Below are positions 1 to 9,300 of a stretch of DNA of 64,000 nt, piece by piece. The DNA lies in contig CAKZFX010000010.1 of NCBI GenBank assembly GCA_936908745.1, forward strand, positions 62,001 through 126,000, given 5' to 3'. Origin of the DNA: an uncultured Chitinophagaceae bacterium. Its GTDB lineage: Bacteria > Bacteroidota > Bacteroidia > Chitinophagales > Chitinophagaceae. The stretch's first letter is position 1; each line of letters begins with the position of its first letter. Below the pieces are notes generated by a model, which had not been told where the DNA came from, searched no databases, and was given only the letters and a program-made list of their open reading frames with translations. A program made the position numbers and the translations under genes.

Positions 1-84
1 CTTTACATTAAATGAAACATGGTTAACAACCGTTCGGGTGCCATATTTCTTTACAAGGTCTTTGGTGTGGATAGTCAATGACAT
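1..84 (-). CDS. lptB: LPS export ABC transporter ATP-binding protein LptB (5' end only)
   Basis: Only the first 28 codons lie in the window, read leftwards from ATG at 84. The translation begins MSLTIHTKDLVKKYGTRTVV, which matches the N-terminal strand of LptB-like ABC ATPases just before the Walker A loop. LptB powers lipopolysaccharide extraction from the inner membrane with LptFG. The Walker motifs are outside the window, so the call rests on the N-terminus alone; another ABC ATPase is possible. It is divergent from metF with a TAnnTTTG promoter 4 nt before its start codon. Confidence 0.6.
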   Translation of the reverse strand, partial: MSLTIHTKDLVKKYGTRTVVNHVSFNVK

Positions 85-88
85 TCAG

Positions 89-118
89 CAAAAATAAGCC
101 TTGCACCAGAATGACAAA
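89..118 (-). promoter_or_regulatory. Bacteroidota-type promoter of lptB
   Basis: On the minus strand TATTTTTG (96 to 89) matches the -7 consensus TAnnTTTG and TTTG (118 to 115) matches the -33 element, 18 nt apart. Only 4 nt (CTGA) separate the -7 element from the ATG, so the transcript should be leaderless or nearly so. Confidence 0.6.
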
Positions 119-142
119 CTGAATAATTTCATTTAACGTGGC

Positions 143-173
143 TTTGACTAATGCGCCCGCATCGTTAGCTTTG
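143..173 (+). promoter_or_regulatory. Bacteroidota-type promoter of metF
   Basis: TTTG at 143-146 (-33) and TAGCTTTG at 166-173 (-7) are separated by 19 nt, the usual spacing. The metF ATG follows 7 nt later, again predicting an almost leaderless mRNA. Confidence 0.65.
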
Positions 174-180
174 CAGCCTT

Positions 181-1131
181 ATGAAGGTAATTGACCATAT
201 TAACCAGCGGAAAGACACTCTCGTATCATTTGAAGTATTGCCACCCCTGAAAGGAAAGGGCATCGAGGCTTTGTATAAGCACCTCGACCCGCTGATGGAG
301 TTCAAGCCTTCCTTTATCAACGTTACTTACCATCGCAGCGAACACGTTTTTAAAAAAAGGGCCGATGGCAGTTTTGAAAAAGTGGTGATCCGTAAAAGAC
401 CGGGTACAGAAAGCATTTGTGCGGCCATTATGAATAAATACAATGTGGATACCGTGCCCCACCTGATCTGCGGTGGTTTCAGCATCAACGAAACCGAAGA
501 TGCGCTGATCAACCTGCGTTACCTGGGTATTGACAACGTGCTGGTGCTTCGTGGTGACGCCGCTAAAAACGAAAGCGCTTTTGAACCCGAGGCGGATGGT
601 CATAAATACGCCAGCGACCTGCTGAAACAGGTGGTAAACCTGAATGCGGGTATTTATCTCGAAGAAGACCTGAAAAGCAATCATAAAACAGAATTCTGTA
701 TAGGCGTGGCCGGTTATCCCGAAAAGCATTTTGAAGCGCCGAATAAGGAAGCTGACATGCAATATTTGAAAGCAAAAATTGACGGCGGCGCAGATTATAT
801 CGTTACGCAGATGTTTTTTGACAATGCTAAATACTATGCGTTTGTCAAAGCCTGCCGTGATGCAGGCATTACCGTGCCGATTATCCCGGGTTTGAAACCT
901 ATTTACAATAAAAAGCAACTGACCGTTCTGCCTAAAACATTTCATATTGATCTTCCGATTGACCTTGCGACTGAGATCACGAAGTGTAAAACAGATGAAG
1001 ATGTGGAGAAAGTAGGCCAGGAATGGTTGCTGGAGCAATCAAAAGACCTGAAGAAAAACGGCGTTCCGGTATTACATTACTATACATTGGGCAAACCGCA
1101 TGTGGTGGCCAACGTGGTCAGAGAATTATAA
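181..1131 (+). CDS. metF: Methylenetetrahydrofolate reductase
   Basis: 316 aa, the normal length for bacterial MetF. It reduces 5,10-methylenetetrahydrofolate to 5-methyl-THF with FAD and NAD(P)H in the cytoplasm, supplying methyl groups to methionine synthase. The N-terminus carries the family SFEVLPP strand (compare FEFFPP), followed by INVTYH, the HLICGG and VLRGD strands of the TIM barrel, and the late QMFFDN and PIIPGLKP motifs. The ATG at 181 is supported by the promoter directly upstream. It is monocistronic here, closed by a strong hairpin at 1153-1184. No SAM riboswitch was seen upstream. Confidence 0.95.
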   Translation: MKVIDHINQRKDTLVSFEVLPPLKGKGIEALYKHLDPLMEFKPSFINVTYHRSEHVFKKRADGSFEKVVIRKRPGTESICAAIMNKYNVDTVPHLICGGFSINETEDALINLRYLGIDNVLVLRGDAAKNESAFEPEADGHKYASDLLKQVVNLNAGIYLEEDLKSNHKTEFCIGVAGYPEKHFEAPNKEADMQYLKAKIDGGADYIVTQMFFDNAKYYAFVKACRDAGITVPIIPGLKPIYNKKQLTVLPKTFHIDLPIDLATEITKCKTDEDVEKVGQEWLLEQSKDLKKNGVPVLHYYTLGKPHVVANVVREL

Positions 1132-1152
1132 AGAAATAAATGACATCCAATA

Positions 1153-1184
1153 AAAAGAGCTTACAGAAACCTGTAAGCTCTTTT
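1153..1184. terminator. Bidirectional intrinsic terminator, metF / PPIase
   Basis: A perfect 14-bp stem (1153-1166 with 1171-1184) around the loop AAAC, with A-tract on the left and T-tract on the right. It sits between convergent genes and can serve both strands. Confidence 0.85.
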
Positions 1185-1201
1185 ACATTATAGCACTATT
1201 C

Positions 1202-3136
1202 TTATTTAGAAATTTCCTGCAATACTTTTTCGTTGACTGTAACAGGATATTTTTCTTTTAGCTCTTTTACCCATTGTGCTTCTAAAACATTTTGGTAATC
1301 ATTGACCAGCAATCCTTTTGCCTCATCAAAACTACGGGGCGTTGGTTTGGGATACACCTTGATTACATACGCAAAAGAAACGGTGTTGTCGGTTGTATTC
1401 ACTACGGGTGTGGTGATCATGCCTGCTACGGGGATCATCTTATTTTTATTGGGTATCTGTGCCCATTCAAAACGGGCAGAGTCGATTACCACCTGCTCTG
1501 TCAATGCGTCCACGTATTCATTCCATTTAGAAGGTGTTTTCTTTACCTGGTCGTATAATTTTTGTGCTACGTCTTTATTAGAACAAAAGAAAATAACAGC
1601 GTCAGCACTTTGTCCCCATGTGTATTTGTGTTTATTCGCATTGAATAAAGCTCTTAGCTCGGCTGTATCGCTATTAGAACGGTTCCAGATTTCACGTTGC
1701 ATGATTTCAAAAAACAGGTTGCCGTCCTTAAACTCATTCATCTGGTCGCGGAAATCAGTGTTGAATCTTTCCAAATGATCACGGTAATATTTAAAAGCCA
1801 CTGCGTTGGCAAACTCATCCTGCAACTCACTGTATTTTTTTAAACCCGAGCCATCAGTGCGATAGCGGTTGCCTCTTGCATAATTGATCCAGTCGCTTAC
1901 TTTCAAACTGCTGTCGCCTAATGTAAAGATGGCTGTTTGCTCTGTGATCGTATTGCCAATGCCAGCAGGCTTGCGGTCGATCAGGCTGTCAGTAAAAGCC
2001 CATAAAGCCGCATCATTATAATCAGCTTTTTTCAAACCGGCCTCTTTGATCACTTTTTTATAAATCACTTCTCTTGAAGCGATCCAGCGTTGATCCTGGT
2101 TGATACGCTGGCGCAGCCCTTGTTCATTTGTTTTATCAGCCGGGTCCGTCACTACCGGAACAGCGCTGCTGCGTTTTACAATATGCCAGCCATGCGCGGT
2201 TAAAAAAGGCTTGCTTACTTCGCCGTCTTTTTTCAATGCCCATACTTTGTTTTCAAATTCGGTATTGAACTGGCCAACACCAAAGTCAGGCATGCTGCCC
2301 CCGGTGATAGAAGTCAGGTAATCATTACTGAATGCAGCAGCGAGTTTAGAAAAATCTTCACCGGCAACAATGCGTTTGTAGATAGAATCAGCCCGGTTAG
2401 CGATCTGCTTTTTTGTTGCATCGTCTGCATTGGGAGGGAAGGCCAGCAGGATTTGTTTGGCTTTCATTTTGCCAACCGCGGGTCTTTCGCCCAGGTTTTT
2501 GAAAATATGATAACCGGCTTTTGAATGAATAACCGGCGATATTTTCCCTACAGGAATAGCGTAAATAATATTTTCAATCGAATAAGGCAAAGTAAAAACA
2601 GTGATCCAGCCTATATCTCCTTTGTTTGCTGCCACACCGGGATCAGCAGAAGTTTGTACCGCCACGGCAGAAAAATTTTCACCCTTTTGCAAACGGCTGA
2701 AAGCCGCATCAACCTGTGCTCTTGCGGCGGCTGTATCCTCATTATTGGCAACCGGAACAAAGATGTGTCCGACATGAATGTCTTTCAGGCTGCGCTGAAA
2801 GGCTTCTTTGGCCAGGCGATTCATTGTTTCAGGATCGCTCATATAGCTTTCAATGATCTGGTTACGCAGGTTGTTTACTTCCACTTTTACCTGCGGCAGT
2901 GTATCATAGCGACGATCGTAGGCTTCCTGCACTTTCAATTTGGAATTGATGAAAAGGTCCAGGTAATCCTTCATGGCTTTATGCTTATCAGCCACAGGTT
3001 GTGTATTGTTTTTATGATAAGCTTTCAGAAATTCATCTGCGCTCACCGATTGTTTACCATAGGTAAACAGTGTTTGCGAGAATGAACTTTGCGAGAATAA
3101 AAGAAAAGCAATGGCGGCCAGTACTGTTTTGGTCAT
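1202..3136 (-). CDS. SurA-like periplasmic peptidylprolyl isomerase, two parvulin domains
   Basis: 644 aa with a cleavable signal peptide (MTKTVLAAIAFLLFSQSSFSQ). Two PpiC/parvulin rotamase domains follow an N-terminal helical region: about residues 115-215 (HVGHIFVP, GDIGWI, GYHIFK) and 222-325 (AKQILLAF, GGSMPDFG, GWHIVK). The long C-terminal part is a charged helical and beta region seen in Bacteroidota versions. The likely role is chaperoning of outer membrane proteins in the periplasm. The gene ends at the terminator shared with metF and lies 17 nt downstream of the thioredoxin-like gene, so the two are probably co-transcribed. Confidence 0.88.
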   Translation of the reverse strand: MTKTVLAAIAFLLFSQSSFSQTLFTYGKQSVSADEFLKAYHKNNTQPVADKHKAMKDYLDLFINSKLKVQEAYDRRYDTLPQVKVEVNNLRNQIIESYMSDPETMNRLAKEAFQRSLKDIHVGHIFVPVANNEDTAAARAQVDAAFSRLQKGENFSAVAVQTSADPGVAANKGDIGWITVFTLPYSIENIIYAIPVGKISPVIHSKAGYHIFKNLGERPAVGKMKAKQILLAFPPNADDATKKQIANRADSIYKRIVAGEDFSKLAAAFSNDYLTSITGGSMPDFGVGQFNTEFENKVWALKKDGEVSKPFLTAHGWHIVKRSSAVPVVTDPADKTNEQGLRQRINQDQRWIASREVIYKKVIKEAGLKKADYNDAALWAFTDSLIDRKPAGIGNTITEQTAIFTLGDSSLKVSDWINYARGNRYRTDGSGLKKYSELQDEFANAVAFKYYRDHLERFNTDFRDQMNEFKDGNLFFEIMQREIWNRSNSDTAELRALFNANKHKYTWGQSADAVIFFCSNKDVAQKLYDQVKKTPSKWNEYVDALTEQVVIDSARFEWAQIPNKNKMIPVAGMITTPVVNTTDNTVSFAYVIKVYPKPTPRSFDEAKGLLVNDYQNVLEAQWVKELKEKYPVTVNEKVLQEISK

Positions 3137-3153
3137 AGTGATTGAATTTGCTG

Positions 3154-4590
3154 TTATTGTCCTTTTAGTTTAAGGTCCATTATTTCATCCAGCTGGGTGT
3201 ACTCCAGTTTTTTGGCAATGATCCTTTTTTGTTTATCCAGTAAATACAATGTCGGGTAGGTTTGCACATCATACAACTGCGCATAACCGGGAATATTATT
3301 GTTGATCCGTGCCTTGTCTGCTTCTTTTGAATAATACACATGCGTCCAGCCCGTGATATTGTGTTTGCTGATAAAGCTGGTCCAGTCCTGGTAGGTGCCA
3401 TCTGTTTCTTTGGCTACTGCAAACACACGGATATTGTTTTTAGCCCATTTGGCTTTATACAGCGAATCCATTTTTGGCAACGTCTCTTTACAGTGTCCGC
3501 AGGTCGGGTCCCAGAAGCAAACCAATGTCAGCGGTGCAGCAGTGTCGGCGTATAAGCGCTGTGTTACTTTATTGCTATCGGGTAATTGTATGTCAGCAGC
3601 TTCTTTGCCTACTAAATTTTCCATCAGGTTATAAGCCCTGTTGGTGATCGTTTGACGGCCGGCATCTGTCAGCCAGTCATAATTCTTGTTGGCAAAATAT
3701 TTTTCATACAAGTGAACAAACACTGCATCTTCAAACATGTATTGCTGGTTGATATACTTGTTTACAAACTTCAGCAATAATAGCCTTGTCATTTCATAGC
3801 TTGGCGTGGCATACGCCAGCATACGGTCCATTTCTTTGATAATCGAATCGGAATCGGGATAAACCAATTGCGAAAAATATTTTTCTACTTTATCATCAAA
3901 GAAAGTAGTGTAAGCCAAACGGCCGTCCCAAAAATTAACGCCATCCCAATAATGATCTTTCATAAAACGGTAGGCAGCGATAGAATCTTCTTTATTGCGT
4001 GGATCTTTAAGATTGCCGGTGAGTTCGGGTTCCTTCATGGCCAGCAGCAAAGCTGTGAGCATGCTTTTAGCATTTTTTGCAATCAGGTCTTCGCGGTAAT
4101 CACGGATTTCCTTGTCAATTTTCTCCAACTGCTTGGTTACAGCCGCCGAATCCTCTTTCGTTTTAGCCGAAGCTAAATTTGCTCTCAGTTGGTTGATCTT
4201 CTCACCTTCCTTGCCCATATGTTGCTGGTAGGAGTTGAACAGCACATTATCGGGCGATCCGGTAAAAGCGATGCCTTTTCTGACTGTAGCGGTATCGGCA
4301 ATGGCTGTAAAATGTTGTTGTTTGTCTACCAGCATTTCAAAAAAAGCCTGTTTATTGGGATAGCCGACGAGGTAAATGCCACCGGGCAAGGCTTTTTTGC
4401 CTTTAAAAACAGCGGTGCTGTTGGCATCCAGTTTTACCGAATCAATGATCGGGTACTGTTTCCCCTGGTAATGACCAAGGTAGATATATTGATTTTTGAA
4501 AGGCTTCAGGGTGACTTTGATCTCATAGCCGGTTTGGGCAAAGGAGGAACTGGCGATCAGAACAGCTAAAACAGGTATCCAATTTTTCAT
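3154..4590 (-). CDS. TlpA-family periplasmic thioredoxin with DUF4369-like N-terminus
   Basis: I start it at the ATG at 4590 (MKNWIPVLAVLIASSSFAQ), which gives a clean signal peptide; the reading frame stays open upstream to 4704 but without signal character. 478 aa. Residues ~20-120 resemble DUF4369 (substrate-binding-like beta domain); the middle is helical with a DUF5106-like region; the C-terminal ~140 aa form a thioredoxin fold with the active site FWDPTCGHCKETLP (CGHC). Such proteins are thiol-disulfide reductases in the periplasm or on the membrane face. Probable two-gene unit with the PPIase, which suggests joint work in envelope protein folding. Confidence 0.85.
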   Translation of the reverse strand: MKNWIPVLAVLIASSSFAQTGYEIKVTLKPFKNQYIYLGHYQGKQYPIIDSVKLDANSTAVFKGKKALPGGIYLVGYPNKQAFFEMLVDKQQHFTAIADTATVRKGIAFTGSPDNVLFNSYQQHMGKEGEKINQLRANLASAKTKEDSAAVTKQLEKIDKEIRDYREDLIAKNAKSMLTALLLAMKEPELTGNLKDPRNKEDSIAAYRFMKDHYWDGVNFWDGRLAYTTFFDDKVEKYFSQLVYPDSDSIIKEMDRMLAYATPSYEMTRLLLLKFVNKYINQQYMFEDAVFVHLYEKYFANKNYDWLTDAGRQTITNRAYNLMENLVGKEAADIQLPDSNKVTQRLYADTAAPLTLVCFWDPTCGHCKETLPKMDSLYKAKWAKNNIRVFAVAKETDGTYQDWTSFISKHNITGWTHVYYSKEADKARINNNIPGYAQLYDVQTYPTLYLLDKQKRIIAKKLEYTQLDEIMDLKLKGQ

Positions 4591-4715
4591 ATGTGATAAT
4601 GAAGTCGGTAAAGTTATTAAAACAGGCTTAAAAGACTGCTTTTTTGGCCAAGAGGTTGCCAGCAGCCGCAATTGGCTGCCGGGCACTAACTGGCACTGCT
4701 TCAAGCAGTAAACCT

Positions 4716-4723
4716 TAGCTTTG
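4716..4723 (+). promoter_or_regulatory. -7 element of rlmD
   Basis: TAGCTTTG lies 4 nt upstream of the GTG start at 4728 and is identical to the metF -7 element. No convincing -33 TTTG was seen at the usual distance. A 6-bp hairpin GCAGCC/GGCTGC lies at 4662-4679. Confidence 0.5.
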
Positions 4724-4727
4724 CGCC

Positions 4728-6134
4728 GTGAGAAAAAAGAAAAAGAATATTGTTATCGAAAAGCTCCTTGTCGAAGATTATGCGGCCGAGGGCAAATGCC
4801 TGGGCCGGGTGGACGGGAAAGTGGTTTTTATCGAGGCCGTCGTGCCGGGCGACCTGGTGGACGTACAGTTGACCAAGAGCAAAAAAGACTGGGCCGAAGG
4901 CCGGGCAATCCGTTTTCACTCTTATTCCGCGGAAAGGGCCGAGCCTTTTTGCAGCCATTTCGGGGTTTGCGGCGGCTGCCAGTGGCAGATGCTGCCGTAT
5001 GAAAAACAATTGGAATATAAACAGCGGCAGGTACATGATAATCTCAAACGCATTGGCAAAGTGGCCCTGCCGGAGATGATGCCGATTGTCGGCGCTGCGC
5101 AAACAAAGTACTATCGCAATAAGATTGAATACACGTTTGGCAACAAACGCTATTTGAAAAAAGAAGAGCTCAACGATCCCAATATCAGTGGCGAGGCCAA
5201 CGTGGCAGGATTTCATGCCAAAGGTATGTTTGATAAGATCGTGGACATTAAAACCTGCTATTTGCAAGGAGAGCCGACCAATGCGATCCGGCTGGCGGTG
5301 AAAGAATTTGCGCTGCAGCATGAGTTGAGCTTTTATGATATCCGCAACCATGTTGGTTTTTTGAGAACGATGCAGGTGCGTTTGTGCAATTCAGGGGAGT
5401 TGATGGTAAATATTGTTTTTGGCGAAGAGCAGGAAGAGAACCGTATCGGGCTGCTGGAATATTTGAAAAAGCAATTCCCGGAAATCACAACATTATTATA
5501 TACGATCAATACAAAACGAAACGACAGCCTGCATGACCTGGAGCCGGTTGCTTATTTTGGCAAAGGCTATGTGATTGAGAAACTGGAAGACTACCAATTC
5601 AAGATCGGCCCGAAATCTTTTTTCCAGACCAATACAAGACAAGGCGAGCGATTATACCAGATAACAAGAGAGTTTGCAGAGCTGACGGGTAATGAAGTAG
5701 TGTATGATCTCTATTGTGGCACCGGCAGCATTGGCATTTTTGTCAGTGAAAAAGCGAAGAAAATAATCGGCGTGGAAATGATTGCTGCGGCCATTGATGA
5801 TGCCAAAGAAAATGCAGCGTTAAACAATTTGCCCGATGCCGAATTCTATGCAGGTGATGTGATTGACATTTGTAATGATGATTTTTTTGCTGCGCATGGC
5901 AAGCCGGATGTGATCATCACCGATCCGCCGCGGGCAGGCATGCATGAAAAACTGGTGGAAAAAATACTGGAGATAGCCGCACCGTTAGTCGTGTATGTAA
6001 GTTGCAACCCGGCTACACAGGCCCGTGACCTGGCCTTGCTGGATGCAAAATACAAAGTCACTAAAATACAGCCGGTAGATATGTTTCCGCATACGCTGCA
6101 TATTGAGAATGTGGTGCAGTTGAGGTTGAAATAA
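4728..6134 (+). CDS. rlmD: 23S rRNA (uracil-C5)-methyltransferase RlmD/RumA family
   Basis: 468 aa from a GTG start. An N-terminal TRAM domain (~1-60) precedes the [4Fe-4S] cysteine cluster CSHFGVCGGCQW, with a further Cys in KTCYLQ. The C-terminal SAM methyltransferase has YDLYCGTGSIGIF, the D of TDPPRAG and the catalytic Cys in YVSCNP. The family methylates a uridine of 23S rRNA (U1939 in E. coli) using SAM. In Bacteroidota this single family may also cover other positions, so the exact target is inferred. The start is supported by the -7 element 4 nt upstream. Confidence 0.9.
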   Translation: MRKKKKNIVIEKLLVEDYAAEGKCLGRVDGKVVFIEAVVPGDLVDVQLTKSKKDWAEGRAIRFHSYSAERAEPFCSHFGVCGGCQWQMLPYEKQLEYKQRQVHDNLKRIGKVALPEMMPIVGAAQTKYYRNKIEYTFGNKRYLKKEELNDPNISGEANVAGFHAKGMFDKIVDIKTCYLQGEPTNAIRLAVKEFALQHELSFYDIRNHVGFLRTMQVRLCNSGELMVNIVFGEEQEENRIGLLEYLKKQFPEITTLLYTINTKRNDSLHDLEPVAYFGKGYVIEKLEDYQFKIGPKSFFQTNTRQGERLYQITREFAELTGNEVVYDLYCGTGSIGIFVSEKAKKIIGVEMIAAAIDDAKENAALNNLPDAEFYAGDVIDICNDDFFAAHGKPDVIITDPPRAGMHEKLVEKILEIAAPLVVYVSCNPATQARDLALLDAKYKVTKIQPVDMFPHTLHIENVVQLRLK

Positions 6135-6139
6135 TAGAA

Positions 6140-6562
6140 CTAATAGACCATTACAGCTTTATTTCTGGCTTTTACCGCTTTTTTCAAATTATTTATAGAT
6201 GCAATAGTTAAAATAACTCCCGTAGTTATTAATGGCAGAGAAACAAGAGTAGCTGTTGGAATTTTTCGGGGGCCAACATAAAAGCGACGCTTTTCTCCAA
6301 TACTGTTTAAAACAACCCCTGCTGCTAAAAGCCCGCCGCCAATGTATAATTGTGTTTTTTGTTTTTTAAATAGCTTGCCGGACTCGGGAAATTTCATCAA
6401 CTCGTTTTTTAACTCTTTCCTGCTTATTTTTTTATCACCCAATCGGTAACCAAGCCAATGAAAACTAAGTTTATCGTAGATATGCGATGTTGTGTCTTGG
6501 TCTTGTGTAAAACCAATAAAGGCGCAGAGTAAAAATATTATTGTAAGAATGTTCGTTTTCAT
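6140..6562 (-). CDS. Small secreted protein of unknown function, operon gene 3
   Basis: 140 aa from the ATG at 6562 (MKTNILTIIFLLCAFIGFTQ), a signal peptide; an in-frame start 9 codons upstream would overlap the preceding gene. The mature part has a polar stretch with DKKISRKELKNELMKFPES and then two hydrophobic segments (LYIGGGLLAAGVVLNSIG and TATLVSLPLITTGVILTIA), so it may sit in a membrane. I recognise no family. One nucleotide separates it from the upstream lipoprotein gene, so it is the last gene of a three-gene operon. Confidence 0.65.
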   Translation of the reverse strand: MKTNILTIIFLLCAFIGFTQDQDTTSHIYDKLSFHWLGYRLGDKKISRKELKNELMKFPESGKLFKKQKTQLYIGGGLLAAGVVLNSIGEKRRFYVGPRKIPTATLVSLPLITTGVILTIASINNLKKAVKARNKAVMVY

Positions 6563-6563
6563 A

Positions 6564-7196
6564 CTAATAGACTTTAAAGCAGTAAGCATAATCCCGGTCT
6601 TCGGGTAAAAGAACGCCTCCGTTGTTTTCTTCCAAAAAATAAAGATGCTGATTGGTGTCTTTTACTTTTATGAAATAACGAAAAACTGCACATTCCCGAT
6701 CCCGGTTTCCTTGCTGTGCTAATCCTAAGAAATAAATTCCTTTTTCATTGGGGGTTACATTTATTTTTAGTTTGAAACTGTCTGGGAAAGAGGCAAACGT
6801 GGTTTTGTAATATTTTCGATAAGTACCCCAGGGCAAAGAATCAATGACGCAGTTTCCGATATCTGAAGAAACAGATACTGAAAAGGTAGCATCGAGGCGG
6901 GGAATCATTGGGTCATTTGTTGCTTTAAAAACACTCAATGGTCCGGAAATTGTGTTTTCTGTTAGCGTGACATTGGTGTTTGTGTAGTTGTCAAAAAATG
7001 TTTTAGGCACAGCCGCTTCAATGGTAACAGAATTGCCAAGCGGAATGCTGTCATTATCCACATAGTAGCGAACTCCGTAATCTGTATAAACAAATTCATA
7101 GCCCATTTTGGCACAACTGGGTTCTTTTTTGCAGGAACTTGTCAGCACCGCCACTGACAGCGCTGACAAGCAGATAGTAAATATTTTAATATCCAT
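6564..7196 (-). CDS. Lipoprotein of unknown function, operon gene 2
   Basis: 210 aa. The N-terminus MDIKIFTICLSALSVAVLTSSC is a lipoprotein signal with SSC as lipobox, followed by KKEPSC. The rest looks all-beta (alternating polar/hydrophobic, with VTIEAAVP, FSVSVSSD and LKINVTPNEKG), compatible with a DUF4625-like or Ig-like fold, but I cannot assign a family. It overlaps the upstream 704-aa gene by 11 nt and is followed after 1 nt by the 140-aa gene, implying translational coupling across the operon. Confidence 0.7.
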   Translation of the reverse strand: MDIKIFTICLSALSVAVLTSSCKKEPSCAKMGYEFVYTDYGVRYYVDNDSIPLGNSVTIEAAVPKTFFDNYTNTNVTLTENTISGPLSVFKATNDPMIPRLDATFSVSVSSDIGNCVIDSLPWGTYRKYYKTTFASFPDSFKLKINVTPNEKGIYFLGLAQQGNRDRECAVFRYFIKVKDTNQHLYFLEENNGGVLLPEDRDYAYCFKVY

Positions 7197-9300
7197 AGCT
7201 GGTAAATAAATTGTCTAAAGCCGTTGATTGCGATGGACGCAGGGATTTCAAAATACCTTTCAATGCCTGTATATTCGCAGGTTTTTGATACAGGGCGTAT
7301 TGAATATTAGCATACGTGAACCCGGAAACATTATCAGTCACCCCGGTGTTGGCTAATTGGTCAATTGAATTGTCCATGAGGTCTGTTATCAAACCAACCG
7401 GAATCCAATTAAAATAATCTTGTGGGGCAGATATCCTCGGATCAAATCCCTCAAGATATTTCCGGCTGCTGCTGCCACCTGCAATATCTGAAGTCCACTG
7501 TTTGCCTTGCAGTTCAAAAGAAGAAGCTCCACTGCCATAGATGCGATCCGAAATCGTATGCCCAAAATGTTGTGCAAAGCATTGCCAGATAGCCACTGTG
7601 CCGGGAAAGTAAAGACTGTTGTTATCATTGCCGGGTCCAAAGGGCTTATAGTTGTCGTAACTATATCTCGGATCTACATAACCCATTGAATCAAAGTATT
7701 CTTGCCAGCCCGGACCATCGGCATTACTTTCTTTGTCAATCCTGTTTAGATAGGCAATCGCTAATTGCTGTGCTACGGATATCGACAATTTGGAAGCGGT
7801 CAATGAATTAATATCCGAAGTCCGGAAACTCAAATATATATCAGGATACTGCGGAAATTTTACAAATGCAGCCACAAAAAGTGCAACAGGAACGCCAGCA
7901 CCGGATGCCATTAGTGCAACAACACTGGAATAAAAAACACTTGCAACGCCATAGGTTAGAATATCGCTTACAATCCAACGATTTTGATTTAATAAAGGAG
8001 CATTAGACCGTCGCAGAAAATCATATTGAGCTAAATTTTGCTGCGTTCCGTTATTATATAGATATATTCTAATGTCATCAGGCAATTGCAGCATTCCATT
8101 TTGGCTAAGAAACTCCCTGCTTTCCTGTGCTGTATTAAATGCAACGGCGGCTACCCATTTGCGTGTATTTGTTTTGTCAGAGGTACTGCCTTTCTGAAAC
8201 TCGTAATTGAGGTTTTGAAGACTATTTCCCTTGTAAGTGCCGATATTCTTTTTTAACGGGAACATAGCTCTCCAAACGCCCAAATTGGTGACCTGCGACC
8301 GGACAGAATGTTGACCGCTTCCAGTCGAAGACTTGAATTTAACGATAATGGTCACTTTTCGCGGGAAACGCTTGGAAAATGAGAAATTGCCACTTGCATC
8401 CGTATATGTTTTATCTATTTTGAAAAAACGGCGCCCCACCACCCTTACATACTTCAATGGGGCGTCTGCGCCAAGCCGGGCATGCACAAGTGGGTTATAC
8501 GTTTTGAAACTTATCTGGCCTTTAGGCTTTAAAGCAGCAGAGCTGCTTACTCCGCCAGGGCCGCCACCATTTCCGTTGCAGTCTATGTCAATCACTTCAC
8601 AAGGCAATTCTTCAACTGGTAATATCTTGTAATAGTTTTTTCGTTGGACTCGTACGGTTTTATATTGTACAGAATCGCATACGCTGTTATTTGTCCTGTA
8701 ATAAGCTTCATCCTCCAGTGCTTCATTGTCATCGGGTATATGCAGGTTTTCCAATATTTGATAAGTCATTCCCGCAGGTGCAATAAAATTGGCTTCAACA
8801 ACCGAGTATAACCATGGGAATTCATTTTCCTGCAATCCGGTGTAGGCTTCAGGCCAGTAATCTCCCTCCTTAATAACATTTTTGGATAAAGGATAATCAT
8901 AAAGCTCTATGCCAATAGAATCAAGCACATTCAGATCACTTGCAGAAGCTGGTTTAAAACGTACATAGCGATGAGTGGCGACAACAGACGGCAGGTTCTG
9001 GCTATAGATATAGTTGTATGAGGCTGTCATATTGCTGATGGAATACGGATTATTGTAATAACCGCCTAAAACAGTGGCCTGTGCTGCCGTATCATCATCT
9101 ATTTGCTCCTGGGTTGCACAATCTTCGCAGACAGTTGTGCTCAGGTCGCAATTGCTGTCAGGGTTTCTTTCAAGGATGCTTGTATTCTCTTCTTCAACCG
9201 GCAAACTGTTTTCTTCAACAATTTTTTTGCAGCTGGTAATTATAACAACAACTACAAATAAGAAGGCTGCCAACAACCTGGATACGGTTTCTTGTTTCAT
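7186..9300 (-). CDS. Large lipoprotein of unknown function, operon gene 1
   Basis: 704 aa with a lipoprotein signal (FLFVVVVIITSC followed by KK). About residues 255-335 resemble a carboxypeptidase-regulatory-like beta domain (TYTDASGNFSFSKRFPRKV). A hydrophobic patch near 455-475 (VASVFYSSVVALMASGAG) is followed by a C-terminal part with WQCFAQHFGHTISDRIYG; this recalls gluzincin-type helices but has no HExxH, so I do not call it a protease. It leads a tight three-gene operon. A nested inverted repeat abuts its start codon (9301-9344). Confidence 0.7.
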   Translation of the reverse strand: MKQETVSRLLAAFLFVVVVIITSCKKIVEENSLPVEEENTSILERNPDSNCDLSTTVCEDCATQEQIDDDTAAQATVLGGYYNNPYSISNMTASYNYIYSQNLPSVVATHRYVRFKPASASDLNVLDSIGIELYDYPLSKNVIKEGDYWPEAYTGLQENEFPWLYSVVEANFIAPAGMTYQILENLHIPDDNEALEDEAYYRTNNSVCDSVQYKTVRVQRKNYYKILPVEELPCEVIDIDCNGNGGGPGGVSSSAALKPKGQISFKTYNPLVHARLGADAPLKYVRVVGRRFFKIDKTYTDASGNFSFSKRFPRKVTIIVKFKSSTGSGQHSVRSQVTNLGVWRAMFPLKKNIGTYKGNSLQNLNYEFQKGSTSDKTNTRKWVAAVAFNTAQESREFLSQNGMLQLPDDIRIYLYNNGTQQNLAQYDFLRRSNAPLLNQNRWIVSDILTYGVASVFYSSVVALMASGAGVPVALFVAAFVKFPQYPDIYLSFRTSDINSLTASKLSISVAQQLAIAYLNRIDKESNADGPGWQEYFDSMGYVDPRYSYDNYKPFGPGNDNNSLYFPGTVAIWQCFAQHFGHTISDRIYGSGASSFELQGKQWTSDIAGGSSSRKYLEGFDPRISAPQDYFNWIPVGLITDLMDNSIDQLANTGVTDNVSGFTYANIQYALYQKPANIQALKGILKSLRPSQSTALDNLFTSYGY

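Noticed and set aside
181..184. SAM or other riboswitch in front of metF
   Set aside because: The promoter -7 element ends 7 nt before the ATG, leaving no room for a leader.
226..1038. 270-aa open frame antisense to metF
   Set aside because: It is the shadow of a strongly conserved gene; no start signal or family similarity.
2525..3085. 186-aa open frame antisense to the PPIase gene
   Set aside because: Antisense to a clear parvulin gene with no independent signals.
4590..4704. Upstream extension of the thioredoxin-like protein
   Set aside because: The added 38 residues precede a perfect signal peptide and overlap the rlmD promoter region.
4701..5351. 216-aa open frame antisense to rlmD
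   Set aside because: Opposes a family with intact catalytic motifs; composition is typical of an antisense frame.
7186..9300. Metalloprotease call for the 704-aa lipoprotein from FAQHFGHTISD
   Set aside because: No HExxH and no downstream Glu ligand pattern; resemblance is to helix composition only.
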